Source of the DNA: Brachionus rotundiformis
Lineage: Eukaryota > Rotifera > Eurotatoria > Ploima > Brachionidae
NCBI GenBank assembly: GCA_016802295.1
Contig: JAESIW010000137.1
Coordinates: 677,592 to 741,591, forward strand
Reading direction: 5' to 3'
Length of the DNA: 64,000 nt
Part shown: positions 47,000 through 58,454 of the stretch, in pieces
Layout: each line of letters starts with the position of its first letter
How positions within the stretch are numbered: the first letter of the stretch is position 1
Made by a program: the position numbers and the translations under genes
The notes under the pieces: model-generated
Seen by the model: the letters and a program-made list of their open reading frames with translations, nothing else
Database searches by the model: none
What the model was told of the DNA's origin: nothing

Positions 47000-49900
47000 T
47001 CATAACTCAGTGACTAAGTAATCTCGATTCTTGCTTCTTAGTATTTGCGTATTAGTTGCTAATGGTGTGGATGGTTGAGATCGTAAATCTGCTTGGTTTT
47101 TTGATTCTGAGTTATTCAAGCTTGTTTGGCTAACTTTTTGTGGTGTATCTGATCGACTCATGTACTCAGTGGGATTTATAATTAGTTGTTTAGTTAAAAG
47201 TGCCATAGCAGCTAGACCATGCTGCAATTAAAAATTAAAAGTTAATTTCAAAGAAGTCACTCATTCTTAATGTCTTAGAAAAAGTTAAATTAAAAAATCT
47301 ACTCACGGAAGGTTCAGGCATCATTTTTCCTTCTTTAATCAATTCCGCAAATCCTTCTTCATGCGAAAATGCGTATGCTGAACGCTTTAGTGACCTAATA
47401 CTCGCCCGTATACTCGCGCGGTGGCGTGGCTTAGTGGCAAAAATGGTTGACTTGGTTTTTAAAGTCTTAATGCCGTATTTCTGAACAATGCGAACTTTGT
47501 CAGTCATGGTAGGCTTTAAGTCTAATCGGAGAAAGCGATAAGCTATTATTGGAAGTAGGAGAATGGCCGAAGTTATCAGAACTGTAAACCAAAATACAGC
47601 AGTTGAGCATACAGCTTGAGCTGTTCCCATGTAATACCAGCCTTGGCCAAATATTTGATAAATTATTTCACTGTACAGAGCGAAATGAAATATAAAATGC
47701 ACAATTAAAGTGCCCCATATACAAAAGTGATTGAAACCGGTCCAATAAAGTGTGTCTAATCCGCACTAAATTAAAAAAAATTATTAAATATACTATTTAA
47801 TATATATACAGATGGATTGATTGATTAATTAATTAGCTTATTATTTTTAAATAACATTTGAATCAACTAAAATGAATCAAACTATATTATGTAAAAAATT
47901 CATATTATTTGGAAAAGACGGACCCAAATATTTTTATTTATTTACTTTTTAAAAAAAATTCAAGAAAATTAAATTATTAATAAATCATTCTATCATTTTT
48001 TGTTTAAAAACTACAAAAATAAATGCAAATATTCTTTTATTTTAAACTATTGCATAAAAAATTAATTTATTTTAGCTTGTAGTTCACCAAAATTATTTTC
48101 CGAGTCAACTTAAAGACTTAAATTTTGTTAATTATTGTATCTTTTTAATATAAACGAATCTATTGGCTTTAAATAAAAAAGATGCTTACTTGTAGATTGA
48201 CAACAATGATAAGAATGGTAGCGACAGCAAACCCAAAGCTTTGAAGATCACTAGCATCTTTTCCATTCGGATCAACACTATGATACAAAGTACCATATGG
48301 AATAAAGAAAAGAACCAGCGAACTTATAATACCATGTATAACACTAAATAGAAATTCTTTGCGGTTGAATAGAGATCCTTTTTGACCTGGCAAGTAGAGA
48401 CTTGGATACTTGACAGAGAGCTCTTCATTCACGTCCTGATCGAAAACACCGAGCGCTACTATGGGCAAAGAAGAAAAAAACACATTATAAGTCGAGACAA
48501 AAAATGGATCGAACAAGGTCTAAAGCAAAAAAAATTTATATTTATTTTTTTGGTCAAAGAAATATATGTTCATTGTTAATTACTTGGGCAGAAAAACCAC
48601 AAAAAAATGCGAACCAAAAGTGGCATAGAGTAAATGCAAAATTTTTATAGAAAAAATATTTTAAAAATTTGCTCATCCGATAATAGGACCATCTACCATG
48701 TACCAGTAACAGTCTTTCTAAATATCTAAACTGACCGATTGAAAAATCACTGGCCATAACTGCTTGTTGACCTTCTTGTCCACTTATTCCAACACCAATG
48801 TGGGCAGCTGGATAGAAAAAAATTGTTCAAAACAAAATTAAAGACAAAAATAAAAATATACATTTTATCATGGAAACGTCATTTGCACCATCTCCCACAG
48901 ATAGTGTTATTGCTTTCTTATGAGTTTTGACCAAATCAACAACAGCTTTTTTCTGACCAGGCGTAACTCTACAGCAAATAACTGCCTTACACAAACATGC
49001 CAAGTCCAAGAAATCCTTTTCATTACTAGGAGACAGAGCAAAAACAAGACTCTGTCCACTTATTACCAATGCAAAATCACTTACATCTTCTTCCTCTATT
49101 TTCATGTTCATTTGTTTTTCTTTAATTGGCTGCAAATGAAGATCACTTTTGGAATCAAGTATGCGCGCTTTTGAATTGTTGTTCAGACTGGTAAAGGGCG
49201 ATGAAAGACTTGTGGTAAGAGTGGCCGGTGAGCCTGGTCTTTGAAGCATGCTCATGTATGAGGACTGATTTAACGCTTGTTTTTGTTCCTGTCGACGCAG
49301 AGTTTCCTCAATTATACGGCGCTTTTCGGCCAATTCTCTTTTCAAATCATGATCATTTTTTGCCTCAATTGTAAACACCTCTAAGTCATTGGTAAGCAAT
49401 TGACAAGAGTAGCCAATGTTAATTGCTGTTTCGAGTTTATCGCCTGTCAAGACCCAAATTTTTATGTTTGCTTTGTTTAGCTTAGCTATGCACTCTGGTA
49501 CACCATCTTGTAGCTTATCCTCAATAGCCGTAGCGCCAATATAGATTAAATTTGTCTCAATTTTTTCATAAACATCACTAATTTTGTCCGCTCTGTTCTC
49601 CAAAGCGATACTTGCCACATGGTACTCCTGGGTCCATTTGTTGTACTCGTTCTCGTCTATTTCTTTCCAAGCTAAACACAATGTACGCAATGCATCCTCT
49701 GCGAACCGGTTCAAATGCTCTTCACTAGTTTCGAACAAATTTAGCGACTGTGGTGCAAGTCTTTCTTTAATTACGGTATCGGCACCTTTGCAAAAAAGAA
49801 CTATCTTGCCATCAATTCGGCAAATGACAGACATTCTCTTGCGAATATTGTTAAAATCAAGAATGTTCAGAACATCATAAGTTTTGTCCTGTCCGCGGAT

Positions 49901-52135
49901 ATTTACAGTAATGGTCTTGGGCGTGCGACTCTTGAACACAAAGCCGAAATTTCTAGCTGCCGATACCAAAGCTCCTTCATCGGGCGACTGGGCTTGATAG
50001 GTCAACAGGCCATTTTTTTCTTTTGCCATGACTGTGTGGCAAATGCACAATAGGGTGAAAAATCGAGAAGAAAACTCATCCCTAGACTCAATTGAGTCCA
50101 TTAGGCTGCGGTCGTAGAAGCGAAATTTTGGCTCGTAGTAAGGATTTGAGGAAAAATCAACACTTGGGGTCTTCTCATTGGGCTCTATTTCATTGCCATC
50201 CGAATCGTAAACATAGCCGTATATTTTTCCATTTATGGAACACTTGTTGAAAGTCATAATGTTCTGGGTTAGAGTGCCAGTCTTGTCCGAGAATATATAC
50301 TCGATTTGGCCGAGTTGTTCGTTTAGACAAGTGGTGCGCGCCTTGGCTGGCAGATCGGCTTTTTCGTCATACATCTTTATGTCCCAGTTAATCCACAAGC
50401 TCTGAATGGAGCGAATAAATTCCACACTCACATACAACGAAATTGGCACCACTGTATTTAGGATAATTAGATAGGAAAGAAATACTAGGAGCGAGATGGT
50501 AGTTGAGCCAATGTTGCGATCCGAGCTGACAAACGAGTCCCACGGAAGATAAAGCTGAAAGTCATAACCGCGGTACAACTCCCAAATACCACATGCCACG
50601 GTGCAAATGGCACACATAGTAAACAAGAATAAAACAATGCCAATGATTAAGTAATTGAGAAGTTTGTCTATGTTTGTTTGTTTAAATTTTGTTTTTCCGC
50701 CATTTCTCATTAGTTTGGTGTCTGAGCCGGCAAAAATTACCAAGCCGTAGCACCAGCGCGTGTTACGCAAGCGGCAACCACGCAAGAGCATGTTGTCATT
50801 GTCTAGAGGTATGGCTTCGCCATTCTTCCACCGCAGAACACCCTCGAATTCATTGAGCAATTCATTGGGCGCCTCGCACTCAATGCTAAAATCCAGTCTG
50901 GACATTTCTATGTTTATTGAGTTCATGTCGTTGGAATGAGCCAGAGTTTCGAATTGTTTTGAAGTGTCGGACAATGCTTTACGAACTTTTAGATTGGTTT
51001 CGCCATCAAGCTCGGCTGTTTCAATGTAGCAAAGTCCGTGTGGTTCGCTGCTTGCCAAAAGCAGCAGATCTGCAGCCACAAAATCGTCATTGTGAAGCTT
51101 TATTATGTCACCAACAGAAATTTGGCACCATTTTTCTTTTTTAAGGGACTTGCCGCGAAGAACGCTAGTTGGACGTGAATTGACAAGGTTATCATTTCGA
51201 TGCCGCGCTATGTCGTCAATCAGATCTTTTAATGCTTTTAGAGAGAACACGCCGCCGAGAGGAAGTATGGTTGTAATTGGATTTAACGAGGATATTTCTG
51301 GTATCAATTGGAGAATAAGTAAAATTAAAAAATATGCGTTGGCCAAACGTTGAAACTGCTCAAATAAGTTTTTTGGTAAAAAAGTGATTGCATTATATTT
51401 AGAGGTTGATACTTTGTTGTTCTGAAATTAAAGTTTTGTTTAAAGATTGTTATTTTAAATTAGTTATAACAATATTTTTTTTATTATTTAAAAAAAAATA
51501 ATTAAGAAAGTTAAAATCGATAGATCATGTTTCGAAGAGGGGAAAGCAATACAGACTCCGTAGAGAAATATTCTATAGTTTTAATCTGGGAATTTATTTT
51601 CTAGTTTCACTAAGTATAAGATAGAACATAATGGAGTACCGAGAAATAAATTGCCAAACAATTAAAAAAGCCCAGTTAAATTGTTCTTAATTTCCCGTAA
51701 TATATGGTTTTGGAAGTTTGGCATCAAAAATGTATCTAATAACTAAATTATTTCTTAAAAGAAAAATTTTCAAAATTTTAAGTATTAATAGAATAATGTT
51801 TAAAAAAATTTTTTTTTCCTATTATAATTTAAAAACCATTTTAAAATTCAATTCACCACTTTGAACTTAATTCCATAATTTACTCTAATCAAGATGAAAA
51901 ATTATTTTAATTTAATTTTCATTTGAATTTAAAAAAATTTTCGAAATAGTTTAGATTATTGAAAAAATTGATTATAAATATTAAAAATGATCTTACTGTG
52001 TATTTAAATTTTGCGTTGTATTCTGAATCATTTGCTATGATGCGTCTTCGATCCTCTGATAAAATGTAAAATAGATTTTTGTTTTCAAATAAAATTTTAA
52101 TTACCTTTGGGTCTTGCCTTCTTGAAACAGTTCAT
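47000..52135 (-). CDS. ATP8B: P4-type phospholipid-transporting ATPase (ATP8B class)
   Basis: Flippase that moves aminophospholipids or phosphatidylcholine to the cytosolic leaflet, normally with a CDC50 partner. Seven exons on the complement (52105-52135, 51997-52055, 48862-51421, 48584-48807, 48190-48519, 47307-47765, 47000-47221) give 1294 residues. Seen in order: the P4 N-terminal signature TSKYNAITFLPKNLFEQFQR, the actuator motif LDGETNLK, PISLYVSVEF in M4 (Pro-Ile-Ser in place of the ion-pump site), the phosphorylated Asp in DKTGTLT (D409, codon 50285-50287), KGADTVIKERL, VLTGDKLETAINIGYSC, GDGANDVSMIK, GISGQEGQQAVMASDFSIGQFRYL, and four to six C-terminal membrane spans. Adjacent TTCLNEQLGQIEYIFSD and IMTFNKCSINGKIYG favour ATP8B over ATP8A. 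The C-terminal tail is Ser/Thr-rich and unconserved. Two introns are long (575 and 424 bp). Confidence 0.93.
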
Positions 52136-54607
52136 TATTAAATTGTATAATTCGCTTTAAATAATAGTTTTTATTCAGTAATATAATTGAAAATATGCTC
52201 AGCAATGATAGTTTATTTGATGATACACAATTAAAAATCATCTTTTGTGTGGTTCTTCTTGTTCGCAGAATGTCATAAAACCATTTGCAAAGTTGGCAAC
52301 AACTTATACACCAAAAAAATATTTAAATCTAAATTTTAAAAATTAACTAACAAAACTAATACAATATTGGTTGATTTTTTTATTCTAAATTTACATTATG
52401 TCAAAAATTAAAATTATTCAAAATAAAAATATGAGAAAAAATTCAGAAATCTAAAATTGTCTCAGGTCATTAACCCTAAAATTTGCGCACCTATCCTAAA
52501 GTAGGTATTTAGAAGAAGTATGTTGGTTGAATGATGCCAAAGTCGGATAATCACACATTCATGATAATAAAGGCGCTTGTCCGGAAGTCGTTTCTATGGA
52601 AATTAAAACGAAAAAACAAATTCTCTTTTTAAAAATAAAAAAATTTAAATTAAATTCAGCTTTTGATAAACAGTATTGTGTAACATGTTGAAATCAAAGC
52701 ATGAGATATCTCAAAAGCCTACTGGTGACATAAGTTAAATTAAATTTTTAAATTCTCGCTAGACTAAAAGGCAAATCGAAATAAAAATAATACTCAAAAA
52801 CATAAGAGAAAGGAAAAGTTTTTTTTAATCAGTAAATTCAAAGTTTAGTCATAAAATATAATAATCAACAAGATAAAAACAAACCTTACTAAGAAAATCA
52901 ATGGGAATATTTTTTTGAAAGATTAATAAAACAACATTTTAACATTTTTACAATCCAAATGATTAATGGATTTTTTAGAGAGAAAAAAATTATCTTAAAA
53001 ATAAATCTCAAATTTACCTGTTAAAAAAATGGGTCTGTTTGACAACTTATCGACATAAGATCGATCACTTTTATTATACAAAATTTAATACTTCTGATTA
53101 CCTACAAACAAATGATTTTTTCTATTTGAATATTTTAATTTTTGTTTGTTCTAGTAGCCACGCTGGAAACCAGTCTGGTCTAGGACATATATCAAGTTAT
53201 GTCAAATCGAGCAAAAATAAAATAAAAATTGTAATAAAATATTTTTCATTCATAAACATTTTTTTGTCATAAGTGCGCGTGTAAGTATCACAGCGATTAA
53301 AACACTGCGCATAAATATATATACATAAAGGTATAAATAATCGGTAGATTTTTTGTCTTATTATTTTAATTTATAGGTTGAATGTAATCAATTTTTTCCT
53401 AAGTGACTGTATTTTTTTAGCTTATTGTCTCGTTGGATGCTCAATTAGACCAGAAAGGGACACTCGGCCGTCGTGGTTAAATTAGAAAATTTTAATGCTT
53501 AATTCCCATCGAATTAAATTTGGTCGTTTATCTATCAGGTCACCTTTATTTATTTGAGCTAGTTTTGTGAAAAAATAGAACACAGAGCGTCAAAATCTCC
53601 TTAATTATCTTAAAATATGTTTTAGTATGAGCACTTTTTGATTTCATTAGTTTTTACCTCTATTTTGCAAAAAAATTCAAGTACAAGACAAATTTTTTTC
53701 TACTGCATTTTATTTAGAAAACTTTGTGAAATAATTAAATCACGGGGATGAAACAGAATTGTTCTTTTTTCCAAAAGCAAATCAAAGCTTTTTGAAAATA
53801 GCCATTTAAGAGTTTAAATTTGTTCAATAGTGGAGAAAATTTTATTGATTAAAATAAAAGCGGAATTTTATTTTTATTTTTATCTTTTTGTTTGAAAATT
53901 ATTTTAAAATAAAATTTGATTAAATGTCTTTTTTTGCGTTTTTTGTTTAAATAATTTTTAAAAACGAAATTAGTATTTTGCATTTAATTTTGCCACCTTA
54001 TAAGAAACTAATTGATATATTCCGAGTTTAACATTAAAATATTAATCCTATAAAAATATTAAAACAAATAGAAAATATCAATTTTTTTATTAATTTAACA
54101 AAAAGCGTATAAATAGATACTGATCTTTAGAAAACCGATTTTTTAAATAGCTTGATACTTGAGAGTTTTGTTTAAATAAAACTATAAACTGCGATAAGAT
54201 AAAATCTAAACGAGCTTTTTATCATTACAAGCTACAATTTTCCAGAGCTCGGTTTAATTTTTAAATTCCTTGCATGACTTAAATTTAAATATTTCAGCGA
54301 TTATAAAGTGAATATAAAAACGCGCAAACCGCGCACCTTTTTCATGCAATATTGTCAATTAAAATCTGTTCGCTTCACCAAGACTAACTATAATTTATAA
54401 AAAACTTCTCATACACTTGTTTAAATCTTAGTTGTAATTTTTGCTTGGCTCCAAGTAAAAGTTACTTCTAAACCAAGTTTTTTTATAATTTGTTTTCTTT
54501 AATTCAGAGTAAACAAACAATCCCATTTTCAATATAAGTAGTTTAAGAGAGACTAATTTTATTTTATTAGATCTTTATTTAGACTAAGAATCAGCGAAAA
54601 AAATAAA
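52136..54607. promoter_or_regulatory. Divergent intergenic region, flippase / glycerol kinase
   Basis: 2.5 kb between divergent start codons, the second-longest gene-free stretch. It must hold both promoters. A 77-codon frame at 53039-53272 has no ATG start, splice support or recognisable composition. A less AT-rich patch lies at about 53430-53530 (around CGGCCGTCGTGG) without an identifiable RNA fold. Acceptor-like TATTTAG ends at 54582, 25 bases before the glycerol kinase start. Confidence 0.4.
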
Positions 54608-56878
54608 ATGGAAGAGGACAATTTGCTCATTGGTGCAATTGACCAAGGAACAAGCAGCAGTAGATTTTTGGTAAAATAATTTGAGACAAACAGAATTGTT
54701 ATTCATTGAGATTTGAATTATTAGGTTTTTTCAGCCAAAGATTTTCAGCTTATTACCTATCACCAAGTACCAATAAATCTGATTACAGACCAAGCAGGGT
54801 ATGATTGATATTTAGCTATATTTAAAGCTAGCTTGTTGCTATTTAACCTTTTAATACTAAAGATGGGTGGAGATAGATCCTCAAGCTATCATCGATTCGG
54901 TTGTGGAATGCATTGAAAAGGTGTCTGAATACTTGGCTGAGATGGGTCTTTCGCATAAACTAATTAAGAGTAAAAAGCCCAATATTTAAAGCGTTTTTTT
55001 TTACATTTTTTCATAGCTGTGGGCTTGACCAACCAAAGAGAGACCACAATTTTGTGGGACAAGGTAACCGGAAAACCACTCTACAACGCTATAGGTATTT
55101 GTAGTATTTTGTAAATTTCATTTGTTAAATCAATGGGAAATTGTTAGAATTTTAGTTTGGCTTGATACTCGTACACATTCAACTGTTGACGAAATGCTTG
55201 CTAAATGCAACAATAACCCAAATTATCTAAAAGTAATTATTAAAAAGTAGCTAAAAAATGAGGCTAAAGATTTCTTTTAAAGATGGAATGTGGTCTTCCA
55301 TTCAGTACTTACTTTAGTGCCATGAAAATTAAATGGTTGATGGACAATGTGGCTGATGTTAATGAAGCAATTAGAGAGGACAGATGTGCTTTTGGTACTG
55401 TTGACTCGTGGATTCTTTGGGTTCGAAAATTTGAGCTAGCTTTTGGAAATTCAATTATCTTTTTATTTTCCAGAACTTGGTTGGAAATAAATCAGTTCAT
55501 TTGACTGATGTTACCAATGCCAGTCGAACAATGCTAATGAATTTGAAAACACTTGACTGGGATGATTATTTGTGCAATTTTTTCGCCATCCCAAAATCCA
55601 TTTTACCAGATATTAAAAGTTCAGCAGACAACTATGGGCCTATAAATAGCGGTTGTCTTAAAGGTGTCAACATAACAGCGGTAAAAGCTTAGTCAAATAG
55701 TAATTTTTTCAACTAGAGTAAATTAATTTCTTTAGGTACTTGGAGATCAACAGGCAGATTTAGTTGGACAACTTTGTTGGGAGAAAGGCAGCGCTAAGAA
55801 TACGTAATTTTGATTTTTTAATTAAAACAATTACTTATAAGTATGATCTAAGATATGGTACAGGATGTTTCTTGTTATATAATACTGGCAATGACATTGT
55901 TTATTCAACTCATGGTCTTATTACCACAGTTGCGTATAAATTTGGAAATGAAAAGCCCGTTTATGCCCTTGAGGTAGGCAATAATCAAAAATTCAAGCAA
56001 AGTTTAATTGATTTTTATATAAAAGGGAAGTGTGGCAATTGCTGGAGCAGCAATAAACTGGTTGAGAGATAACTTGCAATTAATGGAAGATATCAAAGAT
56101 TGCGAAGAAATCGCCGAATCTGTTAAAGATACTGGCGATGTTTACTTTGTGCCAGCTTTTTCAGGCCTATTTGCTCCTCATTGGAACGCCACTGCCAGAG
56201 GGTACTTTCATTACAAATATTTTCTATTTTATTTATTTATATGTATTTTTTCGCAGTTTAATTATTGGAATAACTCAGTTCACAACGAAAGCACACATCA
56301 TTCGAGCAACATTGGAAGCGGTAGCTTTTCAAAATCTGGAAATAGTTGAATCTATGAATAAAGATAGCGGAATTAATCTAAAAATGCTTCAAGTCTCTGG
56401 AGGAATGAGCAAAAATAAGTGTTTGCTTCAAATGCAAGCAGATCTATTAGGCATACCAGTTGTTAGACCTTCTATGACTGAGACAACTTCTTTTGGTGTT
56501 GCTTTGACTGCTGGTAAGACTATAGGTCTTTGGGATTTAAAAGATCAAACAAAAATACCAATTTATAATGAAACTTTTTATTGTACTATAGCAGAAGAGA
56601 GTATGTTTTTTTTTTCATTTTTTTTCAATATAATTTGAATTTTTTTATAAAAAAGCTCGTAACATTAAATACAAAAAATGGAAAAAAGCGGTCAAAAAAT
56701 GTATGGGTTGGGATGAATCAAATGAACCAAGTATTTTACCAAAATTTAAGCTTTTTTTTAAATTTATTTAGTTCGTAGGCCATTTTGGAAAAGACTAGGA
56801 GGCGAACCATTTGGCATTTTACTCACTCTTGGCTTAACTCTTTCAATTAGCTATTTGATTTACAAAAAACTTAGATAA
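54608..56878 (+). CDS. GK: Glycerol kinase with C-terminal membrane anchor
   Basis: FGGY-family kinase making glycerol-3-phosphate from glycerol and ATP. Thirteen exons (54608-54670, 54725-54798, 54863-54969, 55017-55094, 55156-55232, 55283-55420, 55474-55680, 55736-55803, 55853-55973, 56026-56201, 56257-56600, 56656-56730, 56772-56878) give 544 residues (human 553-559). Motifs: IGAIDQGTSSSRF (phosphate loop), GLTNQRETTILWDK (glycerol-binding Arg-Glu), LPFSTYFSAMKIKWL, DVTNASRTMLMNL, LGDQQADLVGQ (catalytic Asp), NTYGTGCFLLYNTG, FVPAFSGLFAPHW, and VSGGMSKNKCLLQMQADLL. After MGWDESNEP the last exon encodes RRPFWKRLGGEPF, a hydrophobic stretch GILLTLGLTLSISYLIY and KKLR, a tail anchor like that of the mitochondria-bound vertebrate isoform. 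The last intron, 56731-56771, is only 41 bp, the shortest in the window. Confidence 0.95.
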
Positions 56879-57484
56879 ACTTAACTTTTTAGTTTCAAAA
56901 ACATGCTTTATTTTGTTTTTTTTTTTAAATAAATAATTACATCTTTCTAATTTTTTATTTAATTAATTTAGTATTAAGAGAAAATAATAAAATAAAATTT
57001 TTTTTTGATCTGTATATAAAGCGTAAATAGATAATCATAAAAGTTCAATTGATATGTGTTAGTTTTATCTTTATTTAACTTTTTTTTTTCAATAATTAAA
57101 TAGTTGATAATTTTTTTAACATGATCTTTAATTGTGAATGATAAAAAAAGCTAGCATTAATAGAGATAAAAAATATTCAAACTCTAATAAAGCCAAACAA
57201 TCAGTTAAAAGTAAATGACCACGATTAATGACCCAATTGGTCTACCTTTAAATAGTAAAAGATTTAGTGACCTCACTGAGACAATATATCATTATTGTCA
57301 GATTTAAATAATGAATTAGATAATAAATCGAATCAGTCTTTAACTAATTTTCAAAAGGAATTAAATTTAATTAAGATATTTTATTTGATTTGCTTAATTT
57401 TTTGGTCAAATTTAAGCTGTTAAGCATTCTAAATTCTCACATCTTTTGGACAGATTTTAGCATAAATCAATCTTTTATGAATTA

Positions 57485-58121
57485 CAGTAAAAGCTCTATT
57501 ATATACCGTATAAATTAAATCCCCTCTTTTTTATCCCAGATGTTTTACACAACTGATTTCCCTCAATCTATTTCATTCTAATTTTTGTTTTTATTATATC
57601 CCCTTTTTTATCCCATGTTTTAATTATACCGCATAAAAATTTTGGAACATTCAATTTAATAGATTCAATGAATAAATGTATTTGCTATTTTGGACAATTA
57701 GTAATTTATAGTTCTCAATAACTCCAGCCTATTTTAATGTAGACTTTATATTTATACAGGTTTAATATTGGACTTTTTTATAAGCCACAGTTTTAAGTCA
57801 AAGTCAAAGTTGTGACTTAACTTAACTTAAAATTAATTTTTTTTTTAAGTCAAGTAAATTACTTATAATTTGCAAATAAATGATAAATTTTTTCGAAATT
57901 AAAAAAACCTTAATCCTTACATTTAAATTTTTATTAAAAAACGAAAAATTAGAAAAAAATTGGGTTTCAGACGAGTTGGAATTCTTTTTCTGTATTTTTT
58001 AAAAATTTTAAGTCATTGGCTTGACTTGACTTGACTTGGAAAAAAAAGTGGGTTAAATTCATGCATTAAAATCCAGAATTCTGGTTTAAAGTGCAATGCA
58101 TTAGGGGGCAAGGCATTACTG
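57485..58121. mobile_element. Possible non-autonomous TA-inserting element (pogo/Tc1-mariner-like MITE)
   Basis: TTACAGTAA (57482-57490) is exactly inverted as TTACTGTAA (58116-58124). Read as TA duplication plus CAGTAA...TTACTG termini, this gives a 637-bp unit. CAGT ends and TA targets are usual for pogo/Tigger elements (established knowledge). Outside the first 6-7 bases the two ends agree only weakly. Inside are two copies of TATACCGYATAA (57502-57513, 57625-57636), each next to a copy of a 25-29 bp CCCC-T6-ATCCCA motif (57519-57547, 57598-57622) but in opposite order, and tandem AAGTC/CTTGA units at 57796-57855 and 58014-58040. There is no transposase frame. Chance is not excluded. Confidence 0.35.
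58061..58101. repeat. Nested palindrome centred on CCAGAATTCTGG
   Basis: A perfect 12-bp palindrome CCAGAATTCTGG (58073-58084) is flanked by ATGCATT (58061-58067) and its inverse AATGCAT (58095-58101), with partly pairing A/T-rich spacers. It could form a cruciform or hairpin of about 40 bp and sits inside the candidate element. Confidence 0.65.
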
Positions 58122-58454
58122 TAAGAGTTTGTAATTTTTGAAAAAAGTTCAAATAGGACAAAATTAAAGGTCCAAATTTAATGAATTTTATAAAATTTTC
58201 TTAAATTATTAGACAATGATTTAAAATAAAACATTTACAGAAGATAAAAATTTTATTTTCACTTCATCTTGACGCATAAAAAAAAAAATAATCTTTATCA
58301 GTGAAAAACTAAAACTATAGTGTTTTCGAGTTAAAAAAATATTTTTATAAATGAAAAAAATTTCAGCCTAAACAAAATATTCAACCTTTTTTTTTTTTTT
58401 TCTAAAACAACAATTAAAAAAGTTAATTTAGCCTAATTTTGAATAGAAGACGAA

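Larger units (their letters stand above)
56879..58454. other. Convergent 3' intergenic region, glycerol kinase / ACC, with possible mobile element
   Basis: 1.6 kb between convergent stop codons. The first 600 bp are plain AT-rich sequence. From 57485 to 58121 the composition and repeat content change: TA-flanked inverted termini, two rearranged copies of a CCCC-TTTTTT-CCC motif, runs of AAGTC/CTTGA units and a large palindrome (separate entries). Confidence 0.5.

Noticed and set aside
53039..53272. 77-codon frame between the flippase and glycerol kinase
   Set aside because: Begins at TTG, has no ATG, no splice support and random composition; expected by chance in 2.5 kb.
53430..53530. Possible tRNA-Ser/Leu-like sequence around GTCGTGGTTAA
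   Set aside because: No pairing acceptor or T arm; only the D-arm-like string resembles a tRNA.
56724..56771. Glycerol kinase reading on through SILPKFKLFFKFI to a stop without the last exon
   Set aside because: Using GTATTT as donor joins in phase to RRPFWKRLGG and a hydrophobic tail like that in the animal enzyme; the read-through gives an unconserved end. It is kept only as a possible retention isoform in findings.
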